Notes: a model not told the origin generated them from the sequence alone. A DNA stretch of 64,000 nt from JACKII01 sp965222315 (GCA_965222315.1 OZ244951.1:2542001-2606000), one strand, 5' to 3'; positions 17,804-27,249 are shown, numbered from the stretch's first letter. Program-made: numbers and translations.

Positions 17804-19492
17804 TCAAAGGTCGGTCAGCGTGCCAGAATAGGCCTCCGCCGCGAACGCCACCGTCTCGGACAATGTTGGGTGCGGATGGATGGTCAGACCGATATCTTCT
17901 GCATCGGCCCCCATTTCCATGGCAAGGCACACTTCGGCGATGAGGTCGCCCGCATTCGGCCCGGCGATGCCCGCTCCCAGCACCTTGTTCGTCGCCGGAT
18001 CGATCACCAGCTTGGTCAGACCCTCGTCCCGCCCGAGCGACAGCGACCGCCCGGAAGCCAGCCAGGGAAACTTGCCAGTCTTGACCGCTATCCCCTGCGC
18101 CTTTGCCTGCGCTTCGGTCAGGCCCACCCAGGCGATTTCCGGGTCCGTATAGGCGACGGATGGAATGCCCGCCGGCTCGAACGCCACCTTCTCGCCGCTA
18201 GCGGCCTCCGCCGCGACCTTGCCTTCATGGACGGCCTTGTGCGCCAGCATCGGCTGCCCAGCCACATCCCCGATGGCGAAGATGTGCGCCTGGGACGTAC
18301 GCATCTGGGCGTCGACCGGGATGAAGCCGGGACCTTCCACGGCAAGCCCCGCTGCTTCCGCTCCAACCTTACCGCCGTTTGGCACCCGGCCGACTGCCAC
18401 CAGCACACGGTCATAGGCGCGTGTCTCGCTCCCCTCCGGGCCTTCGATGGTCGCGGTCAGCACGTCGCCAGCCTCGACGCCCGTGACCTTCGCACCCGTC
18501 AGGATAGAGCCGTACTGGCCTGCCAGCCGTTTGGCGAGCGGCGCCACAATATCCTTGTCGGCGCCCGGGATCAGTTGGTCTGCCATCTCGACAATGTCGA
18601 TCCGGCTGCCGAGCGCATGATATACCTGCGCCATTTCCAGCCCGATAATGCCGCCGCCGATCACCAGCAGGCGCGCAGGCACATCCGCCAGCGCCAGGGC
18701 CCCGGTGCTGTCCATGATGCGCGGATCGTCCGGCAGAAAGGGCAGCCGCACGGGCTCGGACCCCGCAGCGATGATCGCCTGGTCGAACCGCAGGGAGCGC
18801 TCCCCCTCCTCGCTCGCGACCGCAAGCGTGTGCGTGCCGGTGAAGTGCGCCTCACCGCGGATCACCCGCACCTTTCGTCTTTTGGCGAGCCCTGCCAGGC
18901 CGCCGGTCAGGCGGTTGACCACGCCGTCCTTGAACGCCCGCAGTTTCTCGATGTCCGGCGGTCCTGGCTCCAGGCCCACGCCATGCACCGCCGCCTCCGC
19001 TGCATCCAGGCGCAGCTTCGCCATATGCAGCAGCGCCTTGGAAGGGATGCAGCCGACATTCAGACACACGCCCCCCAGCGCCGCACGCGGATCGATCAGG
19101 ACAACTTCCCGGCCCAAATCCGCCGCGCGGAAGGCAGCGGAATAGCCGCCGGGCCCCGCACCGATCACGACGAGCGAAGCATGTTCGTCCGCCACCGCAT
19201 CAGGTGCCGCCGCAGGCGAAACATCAGATGCGACAGCTTCGCCAGCCGCCGCCGCTTCGTCCGCTTCGAGCAACAGCACTAGGCTGCCCTCGCTCACCGC
19301 ATCGCCTTCCGCGACCAGCACCTGGCTAACGGTCCCGGCCAGCGGGCTGGGGATATCGACCGTTGCCTTGTCCGATTCCAGCACCATCAGCGCCATATCG
19401 ACCTCCACCCGGTCGCCCGGCTTCACGTGCAGTTCGACCACCGGCACATCCACGAAGTCGCCGATGTTGGGAATGCGTATCTCCGCTACCAT
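17804..19492 (-). CDS. lpdA: Dihydrolipoyl dehydrogenase (E3) with N-terminal lipoyl domain
   Basis: The 562-residue flavoprotein reoxidises dihydrolipoamide on E2 with NAD+. An N-terminal lipoyl domain (residues 1-80, lipoylation site LESDKATVD) and a short linker precede the E3 body. The body has the FAD motif LVVIGAGPGGYSAAFRAADL, the redox disulfide GGVCLNVGCIPSK, the NAD site VIGGGIIGLEMA and the C-terminal HPHPTLSE base. A lipoyl-bearing E3 is known in the Ralstonia-type pyruvate dehydrogenase operon. Last gene of the E1-E2-E3 operon, 12 bases after E2. Confidence 0.95.
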   Translation of the reverse strand: MVAEIRIPNIGDFVDVPVVELHVKPGDRVEVDMALMVLESDKATVDIPSPLAGTVSQVLVAEGDAVSEGSLVLLLEADEAAAAGEAVASDVSPAAAPDAVADEHASLVVIGAGPGGYSAAFRAADLGREVVLIDPRAALGGVCLNVGCIPSKALLHMAKLRLDAAEAAVHGVGLEPGPPDIEKLRAFKDGVVNRLTGGLAGLAKRRKVRVIRGEAHFTGTHTLAVASEEGERSLRFDQAIIAAGSEPVRLPFLPDDPRIMDSTGALALADVPARLLVIGGGIIGLEMAQVYHALGSRIDIVEMADQLIPGADKDIVAPLAKRLAGQYGSILTGAKVTGVEAGDVLTATIEGPEGSETRAYDRVLVAVGRVPNGGKVGAEAAGLAVEGPGFIPVDAQMRTSQAHIFAIGDVAGQPMLAHKAVHEGKVAAEAASGEKVAFEPAGIPSVAYTDPEIAWVGLTEAQAKAQGIAVKTGKFPWLASGRSLSLGRDEGLTKLVIDPATNKVLGAGIAGPNAGDLIAEVCLAMEMGADAEDIGLTIHPHPTLSETVAFAAEAYSGTLTDL

Positions 19493-19504
19493 GCCCGCCT
19501 CCCC

Positions 19505-20824
19505 CTAAACCGCAATCCGGCGGAAATCGCCGAGCGTCCGGGCCACATGCGCCAGGAAGCGCGCAGCAGCAACGCCATCCACTACCCGGTGATCCCATGA
19601 AAGGCTTAACGGCTGGATCAATCGCGGCTGAAACGCCTCCCCATCCCAGACCGGCTGAATGGCCGCCCGCGTCATGCCCAGGATCGCCACTTCCGGCGCG
19701 TTGATGATCGGCGTGAAGTTGGTGCCGCCAATTCCGCCCAGCGACGAAATGGTGAACGTCGAGCCCTGCATGTCGCTCGGCTTCAGCTTGCCCTCGCGCG
19801 CAGCAGTGGCGAGGGTGCTCATCTCACCGGCGATCTCGCGCAGCCCCTTCCGGTCCGCCTCCTTGACTACCGGCACCACCAGCCCATCGGGCGTGTCAGC
19901 GGCGACCCCGATGTTCCAGTAATTCTTGACGACCAACTCATCGCCATCCAGCGACGCATTGAACTTCGGATAGGCTTGCAGTGCCGCCACCACCGCCTTG
20001 ACCGAAAACGCCAGCATGGTGAGGCGGGCGTCATTCGGCCCTGCCTCCCCGTTCAGCGTCTTGCGGAACGCCTCCAGGTCCGTGACGTCGGCCGTGTCAA
20101 AATTGGTGACATGCGGAATGACCATGGCGTTCCGCGCGAGCGCCGGGCCCGAAATCCGCGCTATCCGGCTGAGCGGCACCCGCTCTACCGGCCCGAACTT
20201 GGCAAAATCGACCTTCGGCCAGTCCGGCAGACCCGCTACCGCCATGCCACCGGCGGCAGGCGGGGGCGGCGGTGCCGCCAGCCGTGCTTTCACGAAAGCT
20301 TCAATATCCTCCCGCGTGATTCGGCCCTTGGTGCCACTGCCTGATACCTCCGCCACGGCAACACCCAGGGTCCGGGCATAGCGCCGGACGGATGGCGACG
20401 CGTAGACAGGCTTGCCCCGCTCCATTGCAGGCGGCACCGGCTCCTCAGCAACGGATTCAGGCTCTAGCGCAGGAGCCGGGGCACTGTCCGCGGGCGATGG
20501 AGCCTCGGATACCGCCTCGCGCTCCGGGCGCGCGGCTTCACCCGCCTGCCCGCTCTCGGCGTCCGCACTGCCAGGCTCCCCAGTGTCCGCCGGGTCAGCT
20601 TCCATAATGACGATCACGCTGCCCTCGCTGACCGTATCGCCTTCCGCGACCCGCATCTCCATCACCCGGCCGGCAAAGGGCGCGGGCACGTCCAGCGTCG
20701 CCTTGTCGGACTCGACCACCACCAGCGTATCTTCTGCGGCTACCATGTCACCAACGGCGACCGCCACTTCCACCACCGGCACGTCGGCAAAATCGCCGAT
20801 GTCGGGAACCCGGACTTCCTTCAT
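19505..20824 (-). CDS. aceF: Dihydrolipoamide acetyltransferase (E2 of pyruvate dehydrogenase)
   Basis: The 439-residue core subunit transfers the acetyl group to CoA. It has one lipoyl domain (residues 1-78, VESDKATLD), an Ala/Pro/Glu-rich linker, a peripheral-subunit-binding domain (YASPSVRRYARTLGVAVAEV...GRITREDIEAFV) and a C-terminal acetyltransferase domain with the active-site motif SWDHRVVDGVAAARFL. One lipoyl domain, against three in E. coli, is partly made up for by that on E3. It lies 21 bases downstream of E1. Confidence 0.95.
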   Translation of the reverse strand: MKEVRVPDIGDFADVPVVEVAVAVGDMVAAEDTLVVVESDKATLDVPAPFAGRVMEMRVAEGDTVSEGSVIVIMEADPADTGEPGSADAESGQAGEAARPEREAVSEAPSPADSAPAPALEPESVAEEPVPPAMERGKPVYASPSVRRYARTLGVAVAEVSGSGTKGRITREDIEAFVKARLAAPPPPPAAGGMAVAGLPDWPKVDFAKFGPVERVPLSRIARISGPALARNAMVIPHVTNFDTADVTDLEAFRKTLNGEAGPNDARLTMLAFSVKAVVAALQAYPKFNASLDGDELVVKNYWNIGVAADTPDGLVVPVVKEADRKGLREIAGEMSTLATAAREGKLKPSDMQGSTFTISSLGGIGGTNFTPIINAPEVAILGMTRAAIQPVWDGEAFQPRLIQPLSLSWDHRVVDGVAAARFLAHVARTLGDFRRIAV

Positions 20825-20845
20825 GTAATCTCTCCCGTTTCCCGC

Positions 20846-23524
20846 CTAAGCCAGCCACGGCGCATCGGCGCCGGGATCGATGCCCAGATCGCGAATGGCC
20901 TTGGCTTGCACGCTGCGTTCGACCGAGCCTTCCCGCACCAGCGCCTCGATCGCGGCGAGCGCCACATGCTGGCGGTCCACTTCGAAGAACCGGCGCAGCG
21001 CCACCCGGCTCGCGCTGCGGCCGAAACCGTCCGTGCCCAGAATGGTCATCTTCGCGTCGATATAGGGCGCAATCTGCCCCGGAACCGCGCGGACATAGTC
21101 ACTGGCCGCAATCACCGGCGCGCTTCCCGGCAGCAGCGTCTCCACATAGGCTTTCGCTGGTACCGCCGACGGTTTCAGGCGGTTCTCCCGCTCCACCGCC
21201 GCCGCATCCCTGGCAAGCTCGCTGAACGAGGTGGCGGAGTAGATGTCCGAGGCGATGCCATAGTCCCGCGCCAGGATTTCTGCCGCCGCAATCACCTCCC
21301 GCAGGATGGTCCCGGCCCCGATCAACCGCACCCGCGGCGCGTCCTCCGCTCCATGCTGGGCAAACCGGTACATCCCGCGAATGATCCCGTCCGCCGCCCC
21401 GTCCGGCAGCGACGGCTGGGCGTAGTTCTCGTTCATCACGGTGATGTAAAAGAACTCGTCCCGCTTCTCGTCCAGCATCCGCACCATGCCGTGCTCCATG
21501 ATCACGGCCAGTTCATAGGCAAAGCACGGATCATAGGCCCGGCAGTTCGGCACCGCCGCCGCCGCGAGGTGGCTGGAGCCGTCCTGGTGCTGCAATCCTT
21601 CGCCGGAGAGCGTCGTCCGGCCCGCCGTCGCTCCCAGCAGGAAGCCCCGCGCCCGTTGGTCCGCCGCCGCCCAGATCAGGTCGCCGACCCGCTGGAAACC
21701 GAAGATCGAATAGTAAATGTAGATCGGCAGCAGTTCCGTATCGTGCACGGAATAGGCGGTCGCCGCCGCGGTCCACGAACTGAGCGCGCCTGCCTCCGTA
21801 ATGCCTTCCTCCAGCAACTGCCCGTCCGCCGACTCTTTGTAAAACAGCATCGAGCCCGCATCTTCCGGCTCGTAAAGCTGGCCCTGGGGCGCGTAAATGC
21901 CCACCTGCCGGAACAGGTTGTCCATGCCGAAGGTGCGGGCCTCATCGGCCACGATCGGCACGAGCCGCGGCCCGAACGCCTTGTCCCGTAGCAGGCCGCT
22001 CATCATGCGGACGGCGGCCATGGTGGTGGACATTTCCCGCCCATCCGCCTGCAGCGCGAACTTGGCGTAGTTGGCAGGCTCCGGCCGTTTCGGCGCGTCG
22101 CTGCTGGCATTGATCGACCGCTGCGGCAAGTACCCGCCCAGCGCGGTCCGCCGTTCTTTCAGATAGCTGATTTCAGGACTGTTGTCCGACGGGCGGTAGA
22201 AGGCCAGATCCTCAACCGCCTTGTCGCTCAACGGCAGGGCGAAACGGTCGCGGAATTCCAGCAGTGCATTTACGTCCAGCTTCTTCGCCTGGTGCGCCGT
22301 CATCCGGGACTCACCGGCCCCGCCCATGCCATAGCCCTTCTTGGTCTTGGTCAGGATCACGGTCGGCTGGCCGGCGTGCGCCTTGGCGGCGGCGAAGGCG
22401 GCATAGAGCTTCCGCAGGTCATGCCCGCCGCGCTTCAGCCGGTGAATCTCGTCGTCGCTCATGTGCTGGACGAGCGCGGAGGTCGCCGGGTCCGCCTCAA
22501 AAAACTTATGCCGGTTATAGTCACCGTCCTTGGAGCCGAGCGTCTGGTACTCCCCGTCCAGCGTCTCCGCAAACCGGCGCAGCAGCACGTGCTCCGTATC
22601 CCGCGCGAACAGGTTGTCCCATTCGGAACCCCATAGCACCTTGATCACGTTCCAGCCCGCGCCAATGAAAAGCGATTCAAGCTCCTGGATGATCTGGCCA
22701 TTGCCCCGCACCGGCCCGTCGAGCCGTTGCAGGTTGCAGTTCACGATGAACGTCAGGTTGTCGAGCCCTTCGCGGGCGGCCAGCGTCAGCGCGCCGACCG
22801 ATTCCGGCTCATCCATTTCCCCATCGCCGAACACGCCCCAGACCCGCCGCTCGGCGGTATTCGCCAGCCCCCGCGCGTGCAGGTAGCGCATGAAGCGGGC
22901 CTGGTAGATCGCCGACATCGGCCCAATCCCCATGGAGCCGGTCGGCATCTGCCAGAACTCTTTCATCAGCCACGGGTGCGGATAGGAGCAGAGGCCATTC
23001 CCCGGCACTTCCTGGCGGTAGCCGCTGATATCGGCCTCACTCAACCGCCCTTCCAGGAAGGCGCGGGCATAGACCCCCGGCGCGGAATGCGGCTGAAAAT
23101 AGACCAGATCGCCCGCGAAATCGCCTTGCCGCGCCCGGAAGAAATGATTGAAGCCCACCTCGAATATCTCTGCGGCGGAGGCGTAGGAGGCGATGTGCCC
23201 GCCCAACTCGCCATACGCCTTGTTCGCCTGCATGACCATGGCGAGCGCGTTCCAACGGATAATGGAGGTAATGCGCTCCTCCATCTCCAGATCGCCGGGG
23301 TAGGCCGGCTGCTGCGCCAGCGGAATCGTGTTGCGGTAGGCGGAGAACGGCGCCCCCGCCGTCGTCACGCCGAGGCGCCGCGCCCGTTCCTGCACCTGGG
23401 AGAGCACATAATAGGCGCGGTCCCGCCCAGCCTCCGCGGTCAGGGCCTCGACGGCCTCCAACCACTCGGATGTTTCCACCGGGTCCGGGTCCTGCATTTG
23501 CAGGGACAAACGATTTGCAGCCAT
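20846..23524 (-). CDS. aceE: Pyruvate dehydrogenase E1, homodimeric type
   Basis: The 892-residue thiamine-diphosphate enzyme decarboxylates pyruvate and acetylates the E2 lipoyl group. The ThDP motif is FGDGEMDEPESVGAL...NCNLQRLDGPVRGNG, and the length matches the E. coli AceE class (about 887). I chose the ATG at 23524 (MAANRLSLQ) because AGAGGTG lies upstream; the GTG at 23542 is weaker. Many alphaproteobacteria use a heterotetrameric alpha/beta E1, so this operon type is notable. The operon is divergent from an Lrp-like regulator. Confidence 0.95.
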   Translation of the reverse strand: MAANRLSLQMQDPDPVETSEWLEAVEALTAEAGRDRAYYVLSQVQERARRLGVTTAGAPFSAYRNTIPLAQQPAYPGDLEMEERITSIIRWNALAMVMQANKAYGELGGHIASYASAAEIFEVGFNHFFRARQGDFAGDLVYFQPHSAPGVYARAFLEGRLSEADISGYRQEVPGNGLCSYPHPWLMKEFWQMPTGSMGIGPMSAIYQARFMRYLHARGLANTAERRVWGVFGDGEMDEPESVGALTLAAREGLDNLTFIVNCNLQRLDGPVRGNGQIIQELESLFIGAGWNVIKVLWGSEWDNLFARDTEHVLLRRFAETLDGEYQTLGSKDGDYNRHKFFEADPATSALVQHMSDDEIHRLKRGGHDLRKLYAAFAAAKAHAGQPTVILTKTKKGYGMGGAGESRMTAHQAKKLDVNALLEFRDRFALPLSDKAVEDLAFYRPSDNSPEISYLKERRTALGGYLPQRSINASSDAPKRPEPANYAKFALQADGREMSTTMAAVRMMSGLLRDKAFGPRLVPIVADEARTFGMDNLFRQVGIYAPQGQLYEPEDAGSMLFYKESADGQLLEEGITEAGALSSWTAAATAYSVHDTELLPIYIYYSIFGFQRVGDLIWAAADQRARGFLLGATAGRTTLSGEGLQHQDGSSHLAAAAVPNCRAYDPCFAYELAVIMEHGMVRMLDEKRDEFFYITVMNENYAQPSLPDGAADGIIRGMYRFAQHGAEDAPRVRLIGAGTILREVIAAAEILARDYGIASDIYSATSFSELARDAAAVERENRLKPSAVPAKAYVETLLPGSAPVIAASDYVRAVPGQIAPYIDAKMTILGTDGFGRSASRVALRRFFEVDRQHVALAAIEALVREGSVERSVQAKAIRDLGIDPGADAPWLA

Positions 23525-23659
23525 GGCACTCACCTCTTTCACGATAGTCCCAAGGTACGCCGCAAACCCGCACGAATGTCGTTAAAGTTGCTGCAATCAC
23601 CTGCTCTTTGCGCTAGTTCTCTGCGTTATTATCCAAAATTACGCTGGAAACCGCCACAA
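23525..23659. promoter_or_regulatory. Divergent aceE / Lrp-like regulator intergenic region
   Basis: The 135-base gap separates two outward-facing starts and must hold promoters for both. It is more AT-rich than its surroundings around 23580-23645. No operator can be named from sequence. Control by the adjacent Lrp-family protein is inferred from position. Confidence 0.45.
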
Positions 23660-24124
23660 ATGCCGGATGCCCTCGACAGTATCGACCAACGCATCCTCCA
23701 GGAACTGCAACGGGACGGCCGCCTGACCCACCAGGAACTCAGCGACCGGGTGGGCCTCTCCCCCTCCCCCTGCGCCCGCCGCATCAAGAAGCTGGAGGAT
23801 GAAGGCTACATCACGGGCTACAGCGCCCACATCGACGAGGCGAAAATGGGCTTCGGCTTCAACGTCTTCGTGTCGGTGAAGCTTGACCGCCAGATCGAGG
23901 ACCGGCTGGTCTCGTTCGAGGACGAAATCGCCCGCTGCCCGGAAGTCGTCGATTGCTGGCTGATGACCGGCAGCTTCGACTACCTGATGCGCGTCGCCGT
24001 CTACGACATGAACGAGTTCGAACGCTTCCTGACCAGCCGCCTGACCCGCATCATGGGCGTCGCCTCTATCGAATCGTCGATCCCGGTCCGGCGGGTCAAG
24101 AACCAGGCCGCGCGGCTGCGGTGA
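23660..24124 (+). CDS. Lrp/AsnC family transcriptional regulator
   Basis: The 154-residue regulator has an N-terminal winged HTH (LDSIDQRILQELQRDGRL, LSDRVGLSPSPCARRIKKLE) and a C-terminal RAM effector domain (GFGFNVFVSVKL, CWLMTGSFDYLMRVAVYD). Such proteins form octamers that sense amino acids or other small metabolites. The divergent position next to the pyruvate dehydrogenase operon suggests it controls that operon and itself. I chose the ATG at 23660 (MPDALDSIDQ); longer in-frame starts run through aceE antisense. Confidence 0.9.
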   Translation: MPDALDSIDQRILQELQRDGRLTHQELSDRVGLSPSPCARRIKKLEDEGYITGYSAHIDEAKMGFGFNVFVSVKLDRQIEDRLVSFEDEIARCPEVVDCWLMTGSFDYLMRVAVYDMNEFERFLTSRLTRIMGVASIESSIPVRRVKNQAARLR

Positions 24125-24258
24125 ATTCACGAGCCCATGCAGACGGTCTTATTTGGATAGCGAGATTCGTTTGTTTTTCGCGCAGCGGCCATTAATAGTC
24201 GCTCGCAGACCAGAATCGCCCCAACGGTTCTCCGCCATACTAGCTCGAGATCAGAAAC

Positions 24259-24855
24259 ATGCTGCCATTCGTGACTGCTGCAATGTCGTTTGTGGACCGC
24301 CTGTTCAACCGAAAAAAGGGTGAGAGCGCCAAAGAGCTAAAATCATTAATCAAAAACAGGCTTGAATCGGGCGACCCGGTCATTCTGCGCGATCCGGAGC
24401 ATTATTTCAGTGACCAACGCGCAGCAAACGCCCCCAGCACCGCTTTTGAATCAGGGCATATCGCTCAGTCGGGAGATAATCCGCCCGTGCGTTGGAAACA
24501 GTACCGCTGGACCAATCCAAAGACTTTGGGCGAGTCGTCTTGGCAAAGCATCACCTGGCGGTTCTATGAGAACAACCTGATCGCGTTCCAGGCTGAGATG
24601 GCAAACGCCAGCACCGGCCTTGACCAAGGCGATACGCAGGGACATCGCATCGAACTAGTAACGAATGACGGTTGGATGGTCGGGGCCTGGCGGGCCGAAT
24701 TCTTTGTCCGGCGCAACAACGCCGTCCGCCATTTCGCCGGTTATTTCGAGGAAAATCATCACCTGCTGTCTCTGCATTTCGACGAGCTGGCTGAAGTGCA
24801 GATGGGCATTTGGTTTCATGGTGGCCGCCAGAGTTCCGGCGGCAAGGCTAGCTGA
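24259..24855 (+). CDS. Hypothetical protein, 198 residues
   Basis: Not recognised. The protein is rich in aromatic and charged residues, with an N-terminal basic stretch (LFNRKKGESAKELKSLIKNR) and a beta-rich core with many Trp (SWQSITWRFYENNLIAF, TNDGWMVGAWRAEFFVRR, VQMGIWFHGGR). No signal peptide or membrane span is convincing. The start may be 24259 or the in-frame ATG at 24283. Its base composition is slightly lower in GC than its neighbours. It stands alone between the Lrp-like regulator and a convergent CoA-transferase gene. Confidence 0.6.
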   Translation: MLPFVTAAMSFVDRLFNRKKGESAKELKSLIKNRLESGDPVILRDPEHYFSDQRAANAPSTAFESGHIAQSGDNPPVRWKQYRWTNPKTLGESSWQSITWRFYENNLIAFQAEMANASTGLDQGDTQGHRIELVTNDGWMVGAWRAEFFVRRNNAVRHFAGYFEENHHLLSLHFDELAEVQMGIWFHGGRQSSGGKAS

Positions 24856-24882
24856 AGTCAGCCCCGCCGCCTCTTGACGCTG

Positions 24883-26094
24883 TCAGATAACGCCTTTGTC
24901 CTTCAGGGCCTTCAGATCGTTGACGCTGGCGCCGACAGAGCCGAACACTTCTTCATTGTGCTGACCAAGCTTCGGCGCAACGGTACGGACCGCAACGCCG
25001 CCACCACCGCTCTTGGCGCCGGTCATCCTGATGGGGGAGCGGATGTGCGGAACTTCCCCCAACTCATCGTCATGGGCCGTGACTACCATCTCCCGATGCT
25101 TCACCTGCGGATCACTAAACAACTGGCCGTAGTTATAGACCGGGCCGCAGGGTACGTTCGCTGCTTCCAGAACCTCGACCCAGTGGTCGGTGGTATTGGT
25201 CTTCAACACCCCCTCGATCGCCTCTTCCAGCGCCTCCCGGTTCTTGACGCGCATCGCGCCGTAGGGCCAGCGCGGATCATCCACCCATTCGGGATGGCCC
25301 AGCGCAGTAGCGCAGCGGGTCCAGATGGTCTGATTGCCCGCGCCAATCATGATGTAGCCATCGCCCGTGCTGAAACGCTGGTAAGGCGCGTTCTGGCGGT
25401 GGCGGGAGCCCTGACGCTCCGGTTCCTTCTTTTCCGGGTCGGCCAGATAGCCGGCACTGGTCCAGGAGGACAGGCCAATGGCGGTCTCCAGCAGAGAGGT
25501 TTCGATCAGGCACCCTTCACCCGTCTTCTCCCGCTGCCAGAGCGCTGCGAGCACACCGTGCGCGGAGAACATGCCGGTGCCGAGGTCGGTGATCGGCAGG
25601 CCCACGCTGGTCGGCGGGCCGTCCGGTTCACCGGTCACATGCATGATACCGCCCATACCCTGGGCAATCAGGTCGAACCCGCCGCGATGCTTCAGCGGGC
25701 CGTCATAGCCGAGGCCCGACGACTGGCAATAGATCAGGCGCGGGTTGACCTTCTTCAGGTCCTCATAGCCCAAGCCGGCGCGCGGCATGACCGTAGGGCG
25801 GTAGTTTTCCCAGAGGATATCAACCGTCTTGATCAGCTCCAGGAAGAGCGCCTTCCCTTCCGGCTCCTTGTAGTTGAGCGTGACGCTTTTCTTATTGCGG
25901 TTGATATAGCGGAAGAAGGCGTTCCGCTCCGTCTGGTCGCCCATGGAACGGGTGCTGTCACCCTTGCCCGGCCGCTCCACCTTGATCACTTCCGCGCCCA
26001 TATCGGCAAAAATCATGGTGCCAAAGGGACCTGCCATATGCTCCGTCATATCGAGCACGCGGATGCCGTGGAGGGGGCCTTTGTTGGTGGTCAT
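24883..26094 (-). CDS. CaiB/BaiF (family III) CoA-transferase
   Basis: The 403-residue enzyme transfers CoA between acyl groups. The N-terminal signature is LHGIRVLDMTEHMAGPFGT, the CoA-binding stretch is GAEVIKVERPGKGDSTR, and the catalytic Asp is expected in ITDLGTGMFSAHGVLAAL. It lies downstream of an enoyl-CoA hydratase on the same strand, separated by a palindromic element, which suggests a fatty-acid or aromatic acyl-CoA pathway. The substrate is not readable. Confidence 0.9.
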   Translation of the reverse strand: MTTNKGPLHGIRVLDMTEHMAGPFGTMIFADMGAEVIKVERPGKGDSTRSMGDQTERNAFFRYINRNKKSVTLNYKEPEGKALFLELIKTVDILWENYRPTVMPRAGLGYEDLKKVNPRLIYCQSSGLGYDGPLKHRGGFDLIAQGMGGIMHVTGEPDGPPTSVGLPITDLGTGMFSAHGVLAALWQREKTGEGCLIETSLLETAIGLSSWTSAGYLADPEKKEPERQGSRHRQNAPYQRFSTGDGYIMIGAGNQTIWTRCATALGHPEWVDDPRWPYGAMRVKNREALEEAIEGVLKTNTTDHWVEVLEAANVPCGPVYNYGQLFSDPQVKHREMVVTAHDDELGEVPHIRSPIRMTGAKSGGGGVAVRTVAPKLGQHNEEVFGSVGASVNDLKALKDKGVI

Positions 26095-26131
26095 GTGCGG
26101 TGTTTCCTTACTGGTATCTTATTGCCCTCAT

Positions 26132-26187
26132 CCTGAGCCTGTCGAAGGGTGTTCTATGGGGGAGAGGCATCCTTCGACAGGCTCAGG
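26132..26187. repeat. Perfect 17-bp inverted repeat between genes
   Basis: CCTGAGCCTGTCGAAGG (26132-26148) pairs exactly with CCTTCGACAGGCTCAGG (26171-26187). It sits in the gap between two same-strand genes. The next 60 bases (about 26205-26250) hold a second repeat-like stretch ending CTCGCAATGACGG, a sequence also found at 62440-62451. Both are typical dispersed intergenic palindromes and could terminate or process transcripts. Confidence 0.75.
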
Positions 26188-26280
26188 GTTAAAGGCTAAA
26201 CAACAATGCTGCCAGATTGCTTCGGCTTCGCCTCGCAATGACGGCGGGGTTTCATTGTTCGATGGCGTCGGTTGTCAGTC

Positions 26281-27093
26281 TTACCCGGCCTTCGCCACGC
26301 TCTCCAGCGTCGGCATGTTGTAGCGGTCTTCCGGCTTTTCCCAGCCTTTCCAGACCGGCTTGCGCTTCTCGGCGAAGGCCGCGCGGCTCTCCATCCGGTC
26401 GCTGAGCGCGCCATGCTCGTGCAGGGCCTTGGCGAGCTTGTGGTAGTTGGGGCCCGGGTTCGGGCGCAGGCTCTTCATCATATGCAGCGTGTTCACGCGG
26501 CTCGCCGGCGGCAGGCTCAGCAGGTGCTCCGCCATCTTCAAGGCTTCCGGCATCAGGTCGTCCGGCTCGCAGAGGCGGTTCAGAAAGCCCAATTCATACA
26601 TGCGTTCGCTTTTGATCCGGTAGGCGAATGCCATTTCGGTCGCGATCGGAAACGGTAGGTTCGCCACATGGCCGTGGTTCCAGCCCCCCAGCATCCAACG
26701 CTTCGCCTCGCTCATTTCAAACAGCGTGCCCTTCACGGCAAGACGCAGGTCGCATTTCTCCACCAGCATGAAGCCGCCGCCCATGGCAAAGCCATTCACC
26801 GCGCAGATCACCGGCTTGGTAAGGGTCTCGTTCATGAAGGGGTCCGGCTTGGCCGTCGGCTTGGAGAAGCCAGGCTTGCCAGCCTGGAGCGCTTCCTTCA
26901 TGTCCTCGCCCGCACAGAAGCCGCGGCCGGAGCCGGTGAAAATCGCGACTTCCAACTCCTTCGAATCCTCAAAGTGATTCCAGGCTTCGGAAAGCAGGCC
27001 CCGGATTTCGTTGTTTAACGCGTTCAGCGCATCCGGGCGGTTCATGCGGATGACGAAAATTTCGCCATGCTGTTCTGTTTCGACGACGGGCAT
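26281..27093 (-). CDS. Enoyl-CoA hydratase/isomerase family protein
   Basis: The 270-residue crotonase-fold enzyme has VFTGSGRGFCAGEDMKEA-like and KPVICAVNGFAMGGGFML oxyanion-hole motifs. The second catalytic position seems substituted (FEMSEAKRWMLGGW). I chose the ATG at 27093 (MPVVETEQHGE), preceded by GAGGAAG, over a longer start at 27141. It differs strongly from the hydratase at 11.9 kb, so the two are separate family members. Confidence 0.87.
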   Translation of the reverse strand: MPVVETEQHGEIFVIRMNRPDALNALNNEIRGLLSEAWNHFEDSKELEVAIFTGSGRGFCAGEDMKEALQAGKPGFSKPTAKPDPFMNETLTKPVICAVNGFAMGGGFMLVEKCDLRLAVKGTLFEMSEAKRWMLGGWNHGHVANLPFPIATEMAFAYRIKSERMYELGFLNRLCEPDDLMPEALKMAEHLLSLPPASRVNTLHMMKSLRPNPGPNYHKLAKALHEHGALSDRMESRAAFAEKRKPVWKGWEKPEDRYNMPTLESVAKAG

Positions 27094-27216
27094 GGTGCCG
27101 GGCTTCCTCTTGCTTGAGTGTGTTCTGGTCGGATCGTGCACTGATAGCGCGGAATGGGACGGGACGCACGCGCAGGAAAAGGCGGTTTCCGCCCGCTGGA
27201 ATGCGCAACACGCTTA

Positions 27217-27249
27217 TGTCACTGAACCTTCATCAATCTGTCAATTCAC
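27217..27249 (+). promoter_or_regulatory. Pho-box-like direct repeats upstream of phoX
   Basis: Three 11-base units follow one another: TGTCACTGAAC, CTTCATCAATC, TGTCAATTCAC. PhoB boxes are direct repeats of a 7-base CTGTCAT-like half-site spaced by 4, giving the same 11-base period. The start of the phosphatase gene is about 135 bases downstream. The middle unit is poor, so this is a suggestion. Confidence 0.4.

Noticed and set aside
20906..21991. A 361-codon + strand frame inside the pyruvate dehydrogenase E1 gene, and similar frames over E2 and E3
   Set aside because: The E1, E2 and E3 genes on the - strand have full-length, motif-complete products; the + frames are shadows.
24259..24855. 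Assigning a function to the 198-residue hypothetical protein
   Set aside because: No motif is recognisable and its neighbours belong to unrelated pathways.
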